64,000 bases of DNA. It comes from Glaciecola sp. XM2. GTDB taxonomy: Bacteria > Pseudomonadota > Gammaproteobacteria > Enterobacterales > Alteromonadaceae. The notes under the pieces are model-generated. The model saw only the letters and a program-made list of their open reading frames with translations, ran no database searches and was not told where the DNA came from. The stretch spans positions 66,300 through 130,299 of the forward strand of contig NZ_JAHEOJ010000025.1 of the NCBI RefSeq assembly GCF_018595715.1. Reading direction: 5' to 3'. Of the stretch, positions 20,437-30,105 are shown one piece after another. How positions within the stretch are numbered: the first letter of the stretch is position 1; the number at the start of each line of letters is the position of its first letter. The position numbers and the translations under genes were made by a program.

Positions 20437-21669
20437 TTAACTCACTGCGCCCATCATGTCCCACATTGGCGTAAAGATACCCAATGCCAGTATCAGCACC
20501 ATCACCGCAACAATTGAAATCAATATAGGCTCAATCTTTGAGGTTAAACTTTTAATGTCGTACTCTACTTCGCGCTCATAAAAATCGGCTACTTCAGAGA
20601 GTAATTCGTCTACCCGACCGGTCTCTTCACCCACGTGAATCATTTGCATCACCAACGGCGTGAAAAGCCCGCTTGCTGCTGCCACTCGGCTTAAACTCTC
20701 GCCCTTTTCGATGCGTCTGCGCATATTGATAATTGCTTCATGCATGTATGCGTTACTAACTGCATCTGCCACCAGCGTAAGGGCATTAGTCAAAGGGATC
20801 CCCGAATTTAGCATTAGAGCGAAACTGCGGGAGAATCGTCCTAGCAAAGAGCGCTCAACAATGTCTCCAATAATTGGGAGTTTTAGTTTCCAATGATCCC
20901 ATTTAATCCGACCAGTTTGGGTATTTTTGTAATGTTTAATTATGAAAACACATACCAATATAGTGCCCAGCAATACGTACCACTGATGAATGAAGAAACC
21001 CGACATTCCAAGCAAAATGCGCGTCATTAATGGCAACTCGGTATCAAATTTTTCAAACATGCCAGCAAAAACCGGAATCACGAATATATTCATCACCACT
21101 AAAGCCGCGACTAAGGCAAATACCACAAACGTGGGATAGCGCGTTGCGGTCTTGATTTGTTTTTTCGTTTCTTGCTCGCGCTCTAAGTATTGTGAGAGTT
21201 GTAAAAACGCACTGTCTAGCTGGCCGGTGTTTTCACCAACATGCACAATACTCACGAACAATTGTGAAAATATCTTTGGATGTTGTGACATTGCCGATGA
21301 TAAGTTGCGGCCTTTCTCAAGGTTATCCATCACGTCTAGCAGTGCCGCCCGCAGGCGCAAAGACCGCGTATTTGCTAAACCGCTAATCGCCCGAATAATT
21401 GGAATGCCCGCTTTGGTTAACGAGTACATTTGACGACAAAAAATCACCAAGTCATCAAGCGCCACTTTTGGCGTTAAAAAGTGTATCTGCACCTCTTTTG
21501 AGGTGCTTGCACTTGCTTTAGCTGTCGTTGCTGATTTTGCCTGAATGTCTATTGGCGTGATGCTTTTAGCGAGCAAAAGCTTAGCAACGCTTTGCTCATC
21601 GCTTGATTCAAGACTGCCAGACGTCACTTCACCTTGAGCTGTGCGCCCTGTATAGGTAAAGCTTGCCAT
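20437..21669 (-). CDS. mshG: MshG, inner-membrane platform protein of the MSHA pilus
   Basis: A GspF/PilC-type platform protein around which pilin is assembled by the MshE ATPase. It has 410 residues with two homologous T2SSF domains (about 75-198 and 278-400) and three membrane segments. The GENTGQLD and GEETGRVDELL repeats are the typical motif of each half. Its ATG overlaps the mshE stop by one base, indicating coupled translation. Confidence 0.95.
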   Translation of the reverse strand: MASFTYTGRTAQGEVTSGSLESSDEQSVAKLLLAKSITPIDIQAKSATTAKASASTSKEVQIHFLTPKVALDDLVIFCRQMYSLTKAGIPIIRAISGLANTRSLRLRAALLDVMDNLEKGRNLSSAMSQHPKIFSQLFVSIVHVGENTGQLDSAFLQLSQYLEREQETKKQIKTATRYPTFVVFALVAALVVMNIFVIPVFAGMFEKFDTELPLMTRILLGMSGFFIHQWYVLLGTILVCVFIIKHYKNTQTGRIKWDHWKLKLPIIGDIVERSLLGRFSRSFALMLNSGIPLTNALTLVADAVSNAYMHEAIINMRRRIEKGESLSRVAAASGLFTPLVMQMIHVGEETGRVDELLSEVADFYEREVEYDIKSLTSKIEPILISIVAVMVLILALGIFTPMWDMMGAVS

Positions 21670-23504
21670 TAGTCGACATCCTCGAGACTAAACCCATCAG
21701 TTTTCGGGCCTTGCTTTGCTTGCGCCTTAGCAATGTCTATCTGCTCAAGAGGCTGCTCATTCCCGCCCGACCCATCATTGTTGACGATTTCAACCAATTT
21801 CATGACTTCATCTAAACTAGTGATACCTTGTTTGGCATAATCTAAAGCCGCCAAAGCCAGTGCGCGATACCCCTCACTTAAATTGGCTTGATAACTGAAC
21901 TCAGCCGTATCGGCATTTTTCAGCGCCTTCATCATCGGTTCATTCATTTCTAGTAGCTCAAATACACCCACTCGACCTTTATAACCAACGTAATTACAAG
22001 ACTGGCATCCACCTGCGTGTTTAAAGGTATGTGTAGTCAAAGCTTCATCTATTTGCGACAGCCAAACTTTTGCTTCGTCATCAGGCTGGGCATCGACTGC
22101 ACAGCGTTCACAGAGCTTTCTCACCAAGCGCTGCGCGACAATGCCTTTTAATGAACTTGCCACGAGGTAGCCTGGTGCACCCATATCAATTAATCGGATG
22201 GCGCTGCTAATGGCGTCGTTGGTATGTAAGGTAGATAGCACCAAGTGTCCAGTTAATGCTCCGCGCAAACCAATTTCGACGGTCTCTTGATCGCGCATTT
22301 CCCCCACCATCAGGATATCCGGGTCTTGACGAAGGGTGGTACGCAGAACATTTGCGAACGTAAGGTCTATTTTGGGGTTGACCTGTACTTGATTGATTCT
22401 CGGTAGTCGGTATTCCACTGGGTCTTCAACCGTAATGATTTTGCTCTCAGGTTGATTTAACTCGTTCAACGAACCATACAAGGTAGTGGTTTTACCCGAC
22501 CCCGTGGGACCTGTTACCAAAATCATGCCATGGGGACGACTCAACAAGCGTCTAAAACGCGTGATCATCCCTGCAGGCATGCCCGTTTGCTCGAGTGATA
22601 GCACACCTTCTGATTGATCTAGCAAACGCATAACCACCGACTCGCCATACTGAATAGGCATGGTAGAAACACGCACATCAATTTCACGATTCTTTACTTT
22701 AAATTGCGTTCGGCCGTCTTGAGGTAGACGCTTTTCGGAAATATCTAGGCCAGACATCAGTTTTAGACGCAAAATCAGCGCCGCGGCAATATTGCTCTGC
22801 GGGATGATGTTTTCTTGCAAAACCCCATCAACACGTTGGCGAATGCGAAGTTGGTTTTCGCCAGGCTCAATGTGAATATCTGACGCCTTAGCCATTACTG
22901 CATCTTCAAAAATCGACTGAAGCAGCTTGGCGACCAAGTTGTCTTGCTCATCGTCCATGGTGCCGCCGAGGTTAAACTCGACTTCATCGTCATATTCATC
23001 TGCTAATTCAGTGGCGAAGGATGCAATTTCTTCGGTTTTTCGATAAAAATTTTCATACGCAGCAAAGAGCTGAGATTCACTTACCACACCTACTTCAATG
23101 GGTTTAGGGAGCTTAGCACTTAATTCATCTACTGCATTCAGGTCGGCAGGGTCGGTCATCGCCACCAGCAGTGTGTCGCCCTTATCGTCTATTACTAATG
23201 CACGATATCGACGGGCTTGAATTTCAGGAAGCAATCGCACCGCATTTTGGTTGACCCGATAGTCTGATAAGTCTATCAAGACTACTTTCAAATGCTCAGA
23301 GAGCAACTGCAACAGCTGCATTTCTGTTACCAGCTTCATTGCAATCAAGGTCGCACCGAGTTTTCGACCGGTTTTGCGTTGCTCCTGCAAGGCCTCTTGC
23401 AGTTGCCCATCATCAATGAGTTTGTTCTGAACCAATAAGTCACCGAGTCGTAACTTAGCGCGCGGTGCATTGGTCTTCGATGCTGCTGGCGTTTCTGTGT
23501 TCAT
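21669..23504 (-). CDS. mshE: MshE, c-di-GMP-responsive MSHA pilus assembly ATPase
   Basis: A hexameric extension ATPase of 611 residues. The N-terminus has the MshEN motif in two copies (RLGDLLVQNKLI and KLGATLIAMKLV, about 18-70), which in V. cholerae MshE binds cyclic di-GMP and stimulates pilus extension. Walker A GPTGSGKTTT is near 332, the Asp box VEDPVEY follows, Walker B is the DPDILMVGEMRD segment, the His box is STLHTN, and zinc Cys pairs are CERC and CQSC. It overlaps mshN and mshG by one base each. c-di-GMP control here is inferred from the conserved motif. Confidence 0.96.
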   Translation of the reverse strand: MNTETPAASKTNAPRAKLRLGDLLVQNKLIDDGQLQEALQEQRKTGRKLGATLIAMKLVTEMQLLQLLSEHLKVVLIDLSDYRVNQNAVRLLPEIQARRYRALVIDDKGDTLLVAMTDPADLNAVDELSAKLPKPIEVGVVSESQLFAAYENFYRKTEEIASFATELADEYDDEVEFNLGGTMDDEQDNLVAKLLQSIFEDAVMAKASDIHIEPGENQLRIRQRVDGVLQENIIPQSNIAAALILRLKLMSGLDISEKRLPQDGRTQFKVKNREIDVRVSTMPIQYGESVVMRLLDQSEGVLSLEQTGMPAGMITRFRRLLSRPHGMILVTGPTGSGKTTTLYGSLNELNQPESKIITVEDPVEYRLPRINQVQVNPKIDLTFANVLRTTLRQDPDILMVGEMRDQETVEIGLRGALTGHLVLSTLHTNDAISSAIRLIDMGAPGYLVASSLKGIVAQRLVRKLCERCAVDAQPDDEAKVWLSQIDEALTTHTFKHAGGCQSCNYVGYKGRVGVFELLEMNEPMMKALKNADTAEFSYQANLSEGYRALALAALDYAKQGITSLDEVMKLVEIVNNDGSGGNEQPLEQIDIAKAQAKQGPKTDGFSLEDVD

Positions 23505-24664
23505 TAACTTTGCCTCGCCAATATAGTAATGCGCTCTTTTAAAAAGCCACTGACTTGCGCCGGCAACTGATTAAGTTCCTGAGCTTGTTGATATGATTCA
23601 ATTGCCTCAGAGACTCGCGATAATTTGTCTTGGCTAACGCCAAGCCCGAGCCACCACTTTGCATTTTGAGGCTCTTTAGCTAACAGTAGACGATAATCAT
23701 CACTTGCCAATTCATACTGCTTTAAGCGCTCCGCTAGTGAAGCTCTAAAGCTCAGTAGCTCTACTTCGGCGAGCTTCGGAAACGGGTGTGCGGCAAGGGT
23801 GTCGTATGCCCCTTGTATATTGCCGGTTTTGTAGGCAATACGTGATAGCATGATGCGCATTGCATTATCTGCAGGCAAACGACTAAGCGCGTTTTCTAAG
23901 ATGGCTTGAGCTTCTCTGAAACGTTGCTGTGAAAACAATAACGAAGCGAGTTGTTTTGGCGCTCGGGTATCCTCAGGATAATCCGTCACAATGGCCTGCA
24001 ATGCCTCAACTGCGGCGACTTTATCGTCATCAGCTAATGCAATACGAGCCCGCTCTCTGAGTAACGATAATTGCGCCTTACCACCATTGCTCGGTGCCAT
24101 AGAAAAAACACCCGTAGGTTCATCTTTTTCAATAGGCGTTGCTACCGACGCGACTTGTTGTTGCGATGGCGCGACATGCTCTGTGCTCTCAGGTGCGGTT
24201 TCAACTAATGTTGTATTGGGCTCATTTACTGCTTCTGGCGCTGGTGTTACCGCAGGTGTTGCTTGAGCAAAGAGCGCAGATGTAGCGCTCTCATCATTAG
24301 TTAAAGCGTTCTCAATTGCTGGTTCTGAATCGTGAGTATCGGGTAGTGTAGGACCTAAATCGACTGTAGCTGTCGAAGATTCGCTAGCCATGCTTGCTAG
24401 CACTTCATCTTTTTTGTCGACAGCCTGCTTGGGCGCACTTTCACTTACGTCTTCAATTTGTACGAGTACTGAATTTTCTGAGTTGCCGAGCCATTGATAT
24501 GCTAATGCTGATGAAGCGGCTACACAAAATACACCCGCTATTGCATATGCACGAAAGCCAAATGCTCGCTTTTTACTAGTTTGGCGCGGCACATAGTCTG
24601 CCGATAATGCTTGATGCTGTTTGCGAGACTCTAAGTCTTGCAGCATTTTGTTGACTACACTCAT
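23504..24664 (-). CDS. mshN: MSHA biogenesis protein MshN (TPR protein)
   Basis: A bitopic protein of 386 residues: cytoplasmic N-terminus (MSVVNKMLQDLESR, typical of MshN), a membrane helix (about 38-56), a Thr/Ala/Glu-rich linker and a periplasmic TPR domain (about 200-375). It may organise pilus assembly complexes in the periplasm. Its ATG overlaps the mshM stop by 4 nt (ATGA). Confidence 0.92.
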   Translation of the reverse strand: MSVVNKMLQDLESRKQHQALSADYVPRQTSKKRAFGFRAYAIAGVFCVAASSALAYQWLGNSENSVLVQIEDVSESAPKQAVDKKDEVLASMASESSTATVDLGPTLPDTHDSEPAIENALTNDESATSALFAQATPAVTPAPEAVNEPNTTLVETAPESTEHVAPSQQQVASVATPIEKDEPTGVFSMAPSNGGKAQLSLLRERARIALADDDKVAAVEALQAIVTDYPEDTRAPKQLASLLFSQQRFREAQAILENALSRLPADNAMRIMLSRIAYKTGNIQGAYDTLAAHPFPKLAEVELLSFRASLAERLKQYELASDDYRLLLAKEPQNAKWWLGLGVSQDKLSRVSEAIESYQQAQELNQLPAQVSGFLKERITILARQS

Positions 24665-25620
24665 GGTGCCACCTGCAACACTGAATCAGATGCATTTGTT
24701 ACGCTGTGCGCCTCATCAGTAGGCATATACGCTGCCCCTAACATCAGCACAACGAGTGCAGCCGCCGCACTCGGTAGTAACCAACTAAACCAGCGCGATT
24801 TTGGTATCGCAAAGGCCGCTTCGGTGTCTTTTGCTGCTAATTGAATATGGGTTTGAGTAACCGTCTTGCTACCTTCACCAAACGCCAACATTAGCGCTTT
24901 ATGACACAGAACATTGACGATTCTCGGTGTCCCGCGACTCGCAATTTGTAAGTATTCACACACGCCAGGCTCAAAGATACTGCCAGTGGCATGTCCAGCC
25001 ACACGCATTCTATGGCTAATGTACTGCTCAATTTGATGCGCATCCATTTGCTGCAAATGATAAGAGAAGGTAATGCGTTGACGTAATTGACGTAGCTCTT
25101 TGCGTGCTATTTTTTCATTGAGCTCAGGCTGGCCGAACAATACCACCTGCATGAGCTTGTGAGATTCTGTTTCCAGATTCGTCATCAAACGCAACGCTTC
25201 AATGCTTTCATCGGGTAGGGCTTGTGCTTCGTCAATAATCAAGACCGCAGAGCGCTTGCTCTTTCTTATCTCAATCAAGCGCTTTTGAATGCGCTGAGTA
25301 AACTCTTGTTGGTCGCCCCCATCGCTAAGCTCAACATTGAGCTCTGAAGCGACTGCTTTTCGCAACTCAATAGGCGATAAATAGGGATTGGGGATGTAGG
25401 CTGAGACAAAGTTTTTGTCTAATTCATTGAGTAGCTTTCGGCAAATCAATGTTTTACCTGTGCCCACTTCGCCGGTCACTTTGATAAAACCTTCCCCAGC
25501 ATCGAGCGCCGTCGTCAACACCTCAATTGCTTCTTTATGACTAGGCAGCCCAAAAAAGTATTGTGTATTAGGGGTTAAGGTAAATGGTAACTCTCGTATA
25601 CCAAAGTGATACAGATACAT
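24661..25620 (-). CDS. mshM: MSHA biogenesis protein MshM (ExeA-type AAA ATPase)
   Basis: An AAA ATPase of 319 residues, related to ExeA/GspA, which helps install the secretin in the cell wall. The typical N-terminus MYLYHFGIRELPF is followed by Walker A GEVGTGKT near residue 50, Walker B VLIIDEAQ near 128, and a membrane helix near 275-293. There is no peptidoglycan-binding domain, as expected for MshM. It lies 4 bp after mshL. Confidence 0.93.
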   Translation of the reverse strand: MYLYHFGIRELPFTLTPNTQYFFGLPSHKEAIEVLTTALDAGEGFIKVTGEVGTGKTLICRKLLNELDKNFVSAYIPNPYLSPIELRKAVASELNVELSDGGDQQEFTQRIQKRLIEIRKSKRSAVLIIDEAQALPDESIEALRLMTNLETESHKLMQVVLFGQPELNEKIARKELRQLRQRITFSYHLQQMDAHQIEQYISHRMRVAGHATGSIFEPGVCEYLQIASRGTPRIVNVLCHKALMLAFGEGSKTVTQTHIQLAAKDTEAAFAIPKSRWFSWLLPSAAAALVVLMLGAAYMPTDEAHSVTNASDSVLQVAP

Positions 25621-25624
25621 GCAT

Positions 25625-27301
25625 TTACTCCACGTATAACCAATCGGCCATGGTCGAGCGGCTCTGCTCTAACTGCTGCTTCCACGTCTCTTTGTCAACA
25701 ACCGTAGGCTTAAGAAGGATGATGAGCTCTTTTTTCACTTCCTTCTCGCGCTTGCTCTTAAACAGATTGCCAAGCCCTGGAATATCACCTAAAAACGGGG
25801 TTTTACTTTCAATAGTGCTCTTCACGGTTTGCATCAAACCACCGATGACCACCACCTCACCTGACTGGGCTCGGATAATGGTGTCTGATTCGCGGATAGT
25901 GCTTTGCGCAAGAGGCAAGACAATCTGCTCTTCATTTAGCGTAATCACCTTTTCTTGTTCTTGTGTTTCAATAACAGAGGGGTGAATATGCAGTAAAATT
26001 GAGCCGTTTTTGTCAATTTGCGGCGTAACGTCTAAGGCTATGCCTGAGAAAAAGGGCGTTAGTTCAATATCTGGCACTATTGATGTTGCATTTGCAGTGA
26101 TGGTGTTTTGGCTAGAGATATCGGTCACGAAGTACTCATCGTCACCCACTTTTATGACCGCTTTTTGGTTGTTCACTGCGGTAACACGGGGGCTAGACAA
26201 GACCTGTACATTTCCTTGCGTCTCCAGCAAGTCAACAACGCCGCTAAAATCTTCATTAAGGAACGCTAAGCTCGTTACACCTCCCACGGTCGCACTAATA
26301 GAATTACCTAAGGCTGCTGCCGCGGTCGAGAAAGTAACGTCCGTACTACCTACACTTGATGCGATTTGCGTCCAGTTGATACCTTGTTGATATTCATCTG
26401 ACAACTCCACCTCTAGGATGCGAGCTTCGATGATAACTTGGCGCGTTAAATTCGTTTCTGTGTCTGCCAAGAAACTACGAATCGTTCTTAGCTCGTCAGG
26501 ATAAGCTCTAACAGTCACCAAGCCCGCTTGCGGTGAAATCAAGATATTACGGCCGTCAATAGCCGTATTGCCAATCATAGAACGCAAGGTTTCTTCGAGG
26601 TTTTTCCACAAATTCGTTTCGCTTCGAGTGTTAATGCTCGTGCCATTACTCGGGCCGTTTACACCACCAGCACCTAATTGATTGCCACCGCCTACATTAC
26701 CACCTAAGTTATTTTGAAATGCGTTATTACCACCCCCCTGGCCATTTCCAGCAGCTTGCGAAACGCCTCCGGAGATGATGCTGGTTTGGGTGTTACCATC
26801 ACGCTGCATCAATAAGTAGTTTACGGTAAAGGTTTCGGTGCGCATGCCAGCTGGTAACACGCGGTAAATGGTGCCTTTCTTTTCTATATGAAAGCCGTAT
26901 AGGTCAGACACCAGTGAAAATATTTTGTCTAGTGGTACCTGTTTTAGATCGAGCGATATCGTGCCCATCACTTCAGGGTGCACCGCTACCGAGTAGGGCG
27001 TATCTTTCACAAGACCTGAAAAGAAGCTCGCAGCATCAACGTTTCGTGCATTGATATCGTACTTCTCAACCGCAATAAGCTCTGCGCTGCCGCTATCTGG
27101 CATGGAGTTCATGAGGGTTTGTGTGACAGCCTCTGGCACGCTTGTGAGGGGCTGATTATTCGCTTCGCTCGTTGCGTCTGCACGTTTAATCTCATTGGCT
27201 AGATGCTGCTCAATATCACTTGTAGAGGTTGAGTCACAACCTGCTAGCAAACTTGCAGCAACTGCTATGCTGATACATGACCGTAAGGTGCGCTTATTCA
27301 T
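25625..27301 (-). CDS. mshL: MshL, outer-membrane secretin of the MSHA pilus
   Basis: A secretin that forms the outer-membrane channel for the pilus. It has 558 residues. The signal peptide ends in a lipobox LLAGC (Cys22), so it is probably a lipoprotein. An N-terminal STN/secretin N0-type domain (about 85-150) is followed by an N1 domain with a Gly/Asn-rich loop, then the secretin beta domain (about 300-530) with the VPDIELTPFFSG and GEVVVIGGLMQ segments. It overlaps mshK by 4 bp. Confidence 0.95.
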   Translation of the reverse strand: MNKRTLRSCISIAVAASLLAGCDSTSTSDIEQHLANEIKRADATSEANNQPLTSVPEAVTQTLMNSMPDSGSAELIAVEKYDINARNVDAASFFSGLVKDTPYSVAVHPEVMGTISLDLKQVPLDKIFSLVSDLYGFHIEKKGTIYRVLPAGMRTETFTVNYLLMQRDGNTQTSIISGGVSQAAGNGQGGGNNAFQNNLGGNVGGGNQLGAGGVNGPSNGTSINTRSETNLWKNLEETLRSMIGNTAIDGRNILISPQAGLVTVRAYPDELRTIRSFLADTETNLTRQVIIEARILEVELSDEYQQGINWTQIASSVGSTDVTFSTAAAALGNSISATVGGVTSLAFLNEDFSGVVDLLETQGNVQVLSSPRVTAVNNQKAVIKVGDDEYFVTDISSQNTITANATSIVPDIELTPFFSGIALDVTPQIDKNGSILLHIHPSVIETQEQEKVITLNEEQIVLPLAQSTIRESDTIIRAQSGEVVVIGGLMQTVKSTIESKTPFLGDIPGLGNLFKSKREKEVKKELIILLKPTVVDKETWKQQLEQSRSTMADWLYVE

Positions 27302-27639
27302 TTTACCACCCTTTTACTTAAACCTGATTCACTTTTCACAGTCAACACAATGTCATTTGCCGATGAGACTGTGTCTGTTAAGGTCACATTGACTGCATCA
27401 ATATCTGATACCTGCATACCCAAAATTTTGTCACCTTTTTGCACGACTTCACCGTTTACCACAGCGTAGTGTTGCTGCGAACGTTTAAAAATAGCGGTCA
27501 ACAAAAAGCCCGTATCCTTCTGTTGCAAAGGCGCCAATTGTTGAGCCATTACATTTGGTGGGCGCGTTGGGTCCTGCTGCGCTACTGCGCTTGACTGCAT
27601 GCATACTAAAAAACAAATGAATATCATGTTATTGAACAC
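27298..27639 (-). CDS. mshK: MSHA biogenesis protein MshK (PilP-like)
   Basis: A small periplasmic protein (113 residues) with an N-terminal hydrophobic signal (MFNNMIFICFLVCM) and the DPTRPP motif soon after, typical of MshK and related to GspC/PilP homology regions. It likely links the MshI-J inner-membrane complex to the MshL secretin. It overlaps mshJ by 11 bp. Confidence 0.88.
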   Translation of the reverse strand: MFNNMIFICFLVCMQSSAVAQQDPTRPPNVMAQQLAPLQQKDTGFLLTAIFKRSQQHYAVVNGEVVQKGDKILGMQVSDIDAVNVTLTDTVSSANDIVLTVKSESGLSKRVVK

Positions 27640-28306
27640 CTATGAATGCCTCGCTAGTGCTGAGGGTAAAGACTTCTAATTCGATGGTTGCCATAGGATG
27701 CGAATCCACATCGTAGCTAAGGTACTTCCAGTAAAGCTTCCATTTCAGCGTTTCTGCGTCTTCAAAAAACGTCTGAGTAGCAAAGAAATCACCTTGAAAG
27801 CGAATACGAATACCTTGACGGAACAATTGTGCTTCTTGCTGACTATTATCAGAGGTAAAAACCGGTACCGGCGCAAGTGACTGCATCTCAAGAAGTGTTA
27901 AGCCTTGGGCCTTTTCAAATAGGTTTTCAAGTAATACCGGCATGGCTTTTGGCGAAACCAATTCACCGAGTTCTGCATCGAACGATTGCGCGATAATACC
28001 GAGCTGACGCTGCAAGGCATCAATCTGCACCTTTACCTGAGCGTCTGGATCACGTTTGAGCTCCATCATTAATTCGTCGCTTGTCTGTTGCAGAGCACTT
28101 AGCTGAGTCTGTTGAGTACTCATTCTGGCTTGGGCTGACTGAATATCTTTATATAAAGGCTCTAAAACCGTTAACGTAAGTACAAAAAGCACTAGCACAG
28201 GCACGGCAATAAATATCATGCGTTTTTCACGCATTGCCAAAGCATCAAACCTGATAAAAAGCTCGGTCAGACCAGGCTTGACTGATGCGTCATTAGTTTG
28301 CGCCAT
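27629..28306 (-). CDS. mshJ: MSHA biogenesis protein MshJ (PilO/GspM-like)
   Basis: A bitopic inner-membrane protein with a short cytoplasmic N-terminus, a membrane helix (about 30-50), a coiled coil (about 58-120) and a ferredoxin-like periplasmic domain, the PilO/GspM layout. The ATG at 28306 follows GGAGG by 5 nt; the ATG at 28351 lies within mshI2 with no such site and is rejected, leaving 225 residues. It overlaps mshI2 by 14 bp. Confidence 0.9.
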   Translation of the reverse strand: MAQTNDASVKPGLTELFIRFDALAMREKRMIFIAVPVLVLFVLTLTVLEPLYKDIQSAQARMSTQQTQLSALQQTSDELMMELKRDPDAQVKVQIDALQRQLGIIAQSFDAELGELVSPKAMPVLLENLFEKAQGLTLLEMQSLAPVPVFTSDNSQQEAQLFRQGIRIRFQGDFFATQTFFEDAETLKWKLYWKYLSYDVDSHPMATIELEVFTLSTSEAFIGVQ

Positions 28307-28919
28307 TCTCGCCTCCCTGAGATACCAACAGCGTTTGTTCGGTGACAACACTGCTTAATTCAAAAGTAAGCTGACCATCTTCTCTCAACACTTTTGCATC
28401 ATCGAACTCTTGGCCTTTGAAAAACGTCGTCTTACTCAAGTCGTTAATCCACTGAGTAAGCGCTGAAGGTTTAGAGAGACTACCTTTAATGGTTAAGTCA
28501 GCTTCATTTACGGTAAACTCTGTGAGCCATAATGAGTTTGAATTAGATGACGCCAGAGCATCAAATAAGGTAGAGAATGATTTTTGCTTTAACTTGGCCA
28601 TGTCTTTCACTTTGACCAAGAGTTTGTCTTGAGATGAGCGTTCACGTTGCAGATCGTTGAGCCTACCGGCTAACACAGGATCGCCTTGACGCGTCTGCAA
28701 CGCGCGGGTGAATTCATCAATGTTTCGTTGCTGCATGCGAATAGAAGAATTGAGATTATCGGCCATCAATTGGGTTTGTTGCTGCCAGTAATACAGGCCA
28801 CTGTAGACGCCACCACAAAGCATAAAGGCCAGCGCCGTTAACACAATTAGATGCGGTGCCGTTATCCATTCAAACTGGGGTCTAAACTCATTATGGTATA
28901 GATTAATTCGGGCTTTCAT
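28293..28919 (-). CDS. PilN-like MSHA biogenesis protein (MshI2)
   Basis: A bitopic inner-membrane protein of the PilN/GspL-C type, often labelled MshI2. The N-terminus MKARINLYHNEFRP contains the INLY motif, which in PilN docks to PilM. A membrane helix (about 28-48) precedes a coiled coil and a periplasmic ferredoxin-like domain. The start at 28919 is set by GGAGG 6 nt upstream. It overlaps mshI by 17 bp and mshJ by 14 bp. Confidence 0.88.
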   Translation of the reverse strand: MKARINLYHNEFRPQFEWITAPHLIVLTALAFMLCGGVYSGLYYWQQQTQLMADNLNSSIRMQQRNIDEFTRALQTRQGDPVLAGRLNDLQRERSSQDKLLVKVKDMAKLKQKSFSTLFDALASSNSNSLWLTEFTVNEADLTIKGSLSKPSALTQWINDLSKTTFFKGQEFDDAKVLREDGQLTFELSSVVTEQTLLVSQGGENGAN

Positions 28920-29862
28920 CACTACCCTCCGCAATCAAATTTGTTTCAGACACTTTTGTATATGCAGCGCCTAAACAGCTGAAACTGGCCATTTTAAAGT
29001 TAAGATGTTCGCCGCACTCAATCTCTGGCTCAAGCAAATCACAAGGAAGCCCCATGGCCTCTGCAATGCTGTTGCATATATATGCCATATCTGGGGTATC
29101 GAGCTTGATAAGAATACGTTTTACTGGGGGTTGCCTCAGCTGGCTTTCAAAAAAGTCCATTGAGCGCTGTATTTGCACGGTAAGTGAATCGGTTATCCCC
29201 ATATCGAGCTCGGCTTGCGAGAAGCTCGCGATATTCTCAAACCCTTTCATTCTTCTGCTGAAAAAAAGCTGTCCGTCGCGCACTATGTTGAGCACGACGT
29301 CTTCACCTTGCTCTTGAACTAAGGTGATCACCGCGTCTTTACTGTTTGGCGTAAGCTCCATCGTGGCAAACTCTTCTACCGAGATGCTTTCTAGTACCAA
29401 ATCGGCATCGTAGATAGCGCGGGTCAGGGTTTCAATTTCCTTTCTTGCAATGGCAACTACCATGAGTTTATTTTGACCTGAGACTTGTACAGGCATGTTT
29501 GCGTAGTCGTATACCATCTCAGTGGCACTGCCAATTGCCTCCTGCATCGGCCATTTTAGGGCAGTTAACAACTCCCCATCGGCAACTTCTGGCCGCTCAA
29601 CTTGATGCACCTTGTACCAATGCGCTGTGAGCGTAAAGTAGCAAGAAGTACCCTGCAAATTATGTTCTTTTACGTAATCAACAAGTGCACTTGCCCATGA
29701 CTGATGGGTAAAGCTAGCATCAAGCACCCACTCTAGGCCGGAATCAGTCTTTTTAAGGGCGCAGAGCAACACTTGCTCCGCCGTAAAGGCGATACCAACA
29801 GAGAAGTACTCGGGCGACTTCCTGAATTTTTGTTTAAAATACTGCTTCCAACTAATGCGCAT
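28903..29862 (-). CDS. mshI: MshI, actin-like (PilM-type) MSHA biogenesis protein
   Basis: A cytoplasmic actin-fold protein of the PilM/GspL-N type that docks with the PilN-like partner downstream. About 319 residues from the ATG at 29862; a TTG at 29871 is an alternative. Visible actin-like segments include AFTAEQVLLCALKK near the start, the DAVITLVQEQGEDVVLNIV segment, and a tetramer-like C-terminal half. It is the first gene of the msh run in this window. In vibrios csrD (mshH) precedes mshI, but here a transposon-rich island does. Confidence 0.9.
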   Translation of the reverse strand: MRISWKQYFKQKFRKSPEYFSVGIAFTAEQVLLCALKKTDSGLEWVLDASFTHQSWASALVDYVKEHNLQGTSCYFTLTAHWYKVHQVERPEVADGELLTALKWPMQEAIGSATEMVYDYANMPVQVSGQNKLMVVAIARKEIETLTRAIYDADLVLESISVEEFATMELTPNSKDAVITLVQEQGEDVVLNIVRDGQLFFSRRMKGFENIASFSQAELDMGITDSLTVQIQRSMDFFESQLRQPPVKRILIKLDTPDMAYICNSIAEAMGLPCDLLEPEIECGEHLNFKMASFSCLGAAYTKVSETNLIAEGSDESPN

Positions 29863-29881
29863 AGTTCTCAAATCTAGTAGG

Positions 29882-29922
29882 GCTTTTTGACGAGAACTTC
29901 ATCCGTGACCTGTCAAAAAAGC
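29882..29922 (-). promoter_or_regulatory. Inverted repeat in the mshI leader
   Basis: The 10-mer GCTTTTTGAC (29882-29891) is matched by GTCAAAAAAGC (912-922 of the same block, that is 29912-29922) with a 20-nt loop, about 20 nt before the mshI start. In the mRNA it would be a leader hairpin. It could be a regulator site, an attenuator or chance. No convincing promoter could be placed by eye. Confidence 0.35.
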
Positions 29923-30105
29923 GTCAAACACAAATGTATCTAAAGCCTATTAAGCAAAAACGTTGCCAAGATCTTTAAGGGGCTTTCTATAGGGAGTTAT
30001 CGGCATCTATAGAGAATCATTGAGCATTGATTTAAACTGCACAATGGAAAGTAAACGCAACAGATCATATTGAGGTTTGTTAATGAAAAGGGAAAGTAAA
30101 AATAG

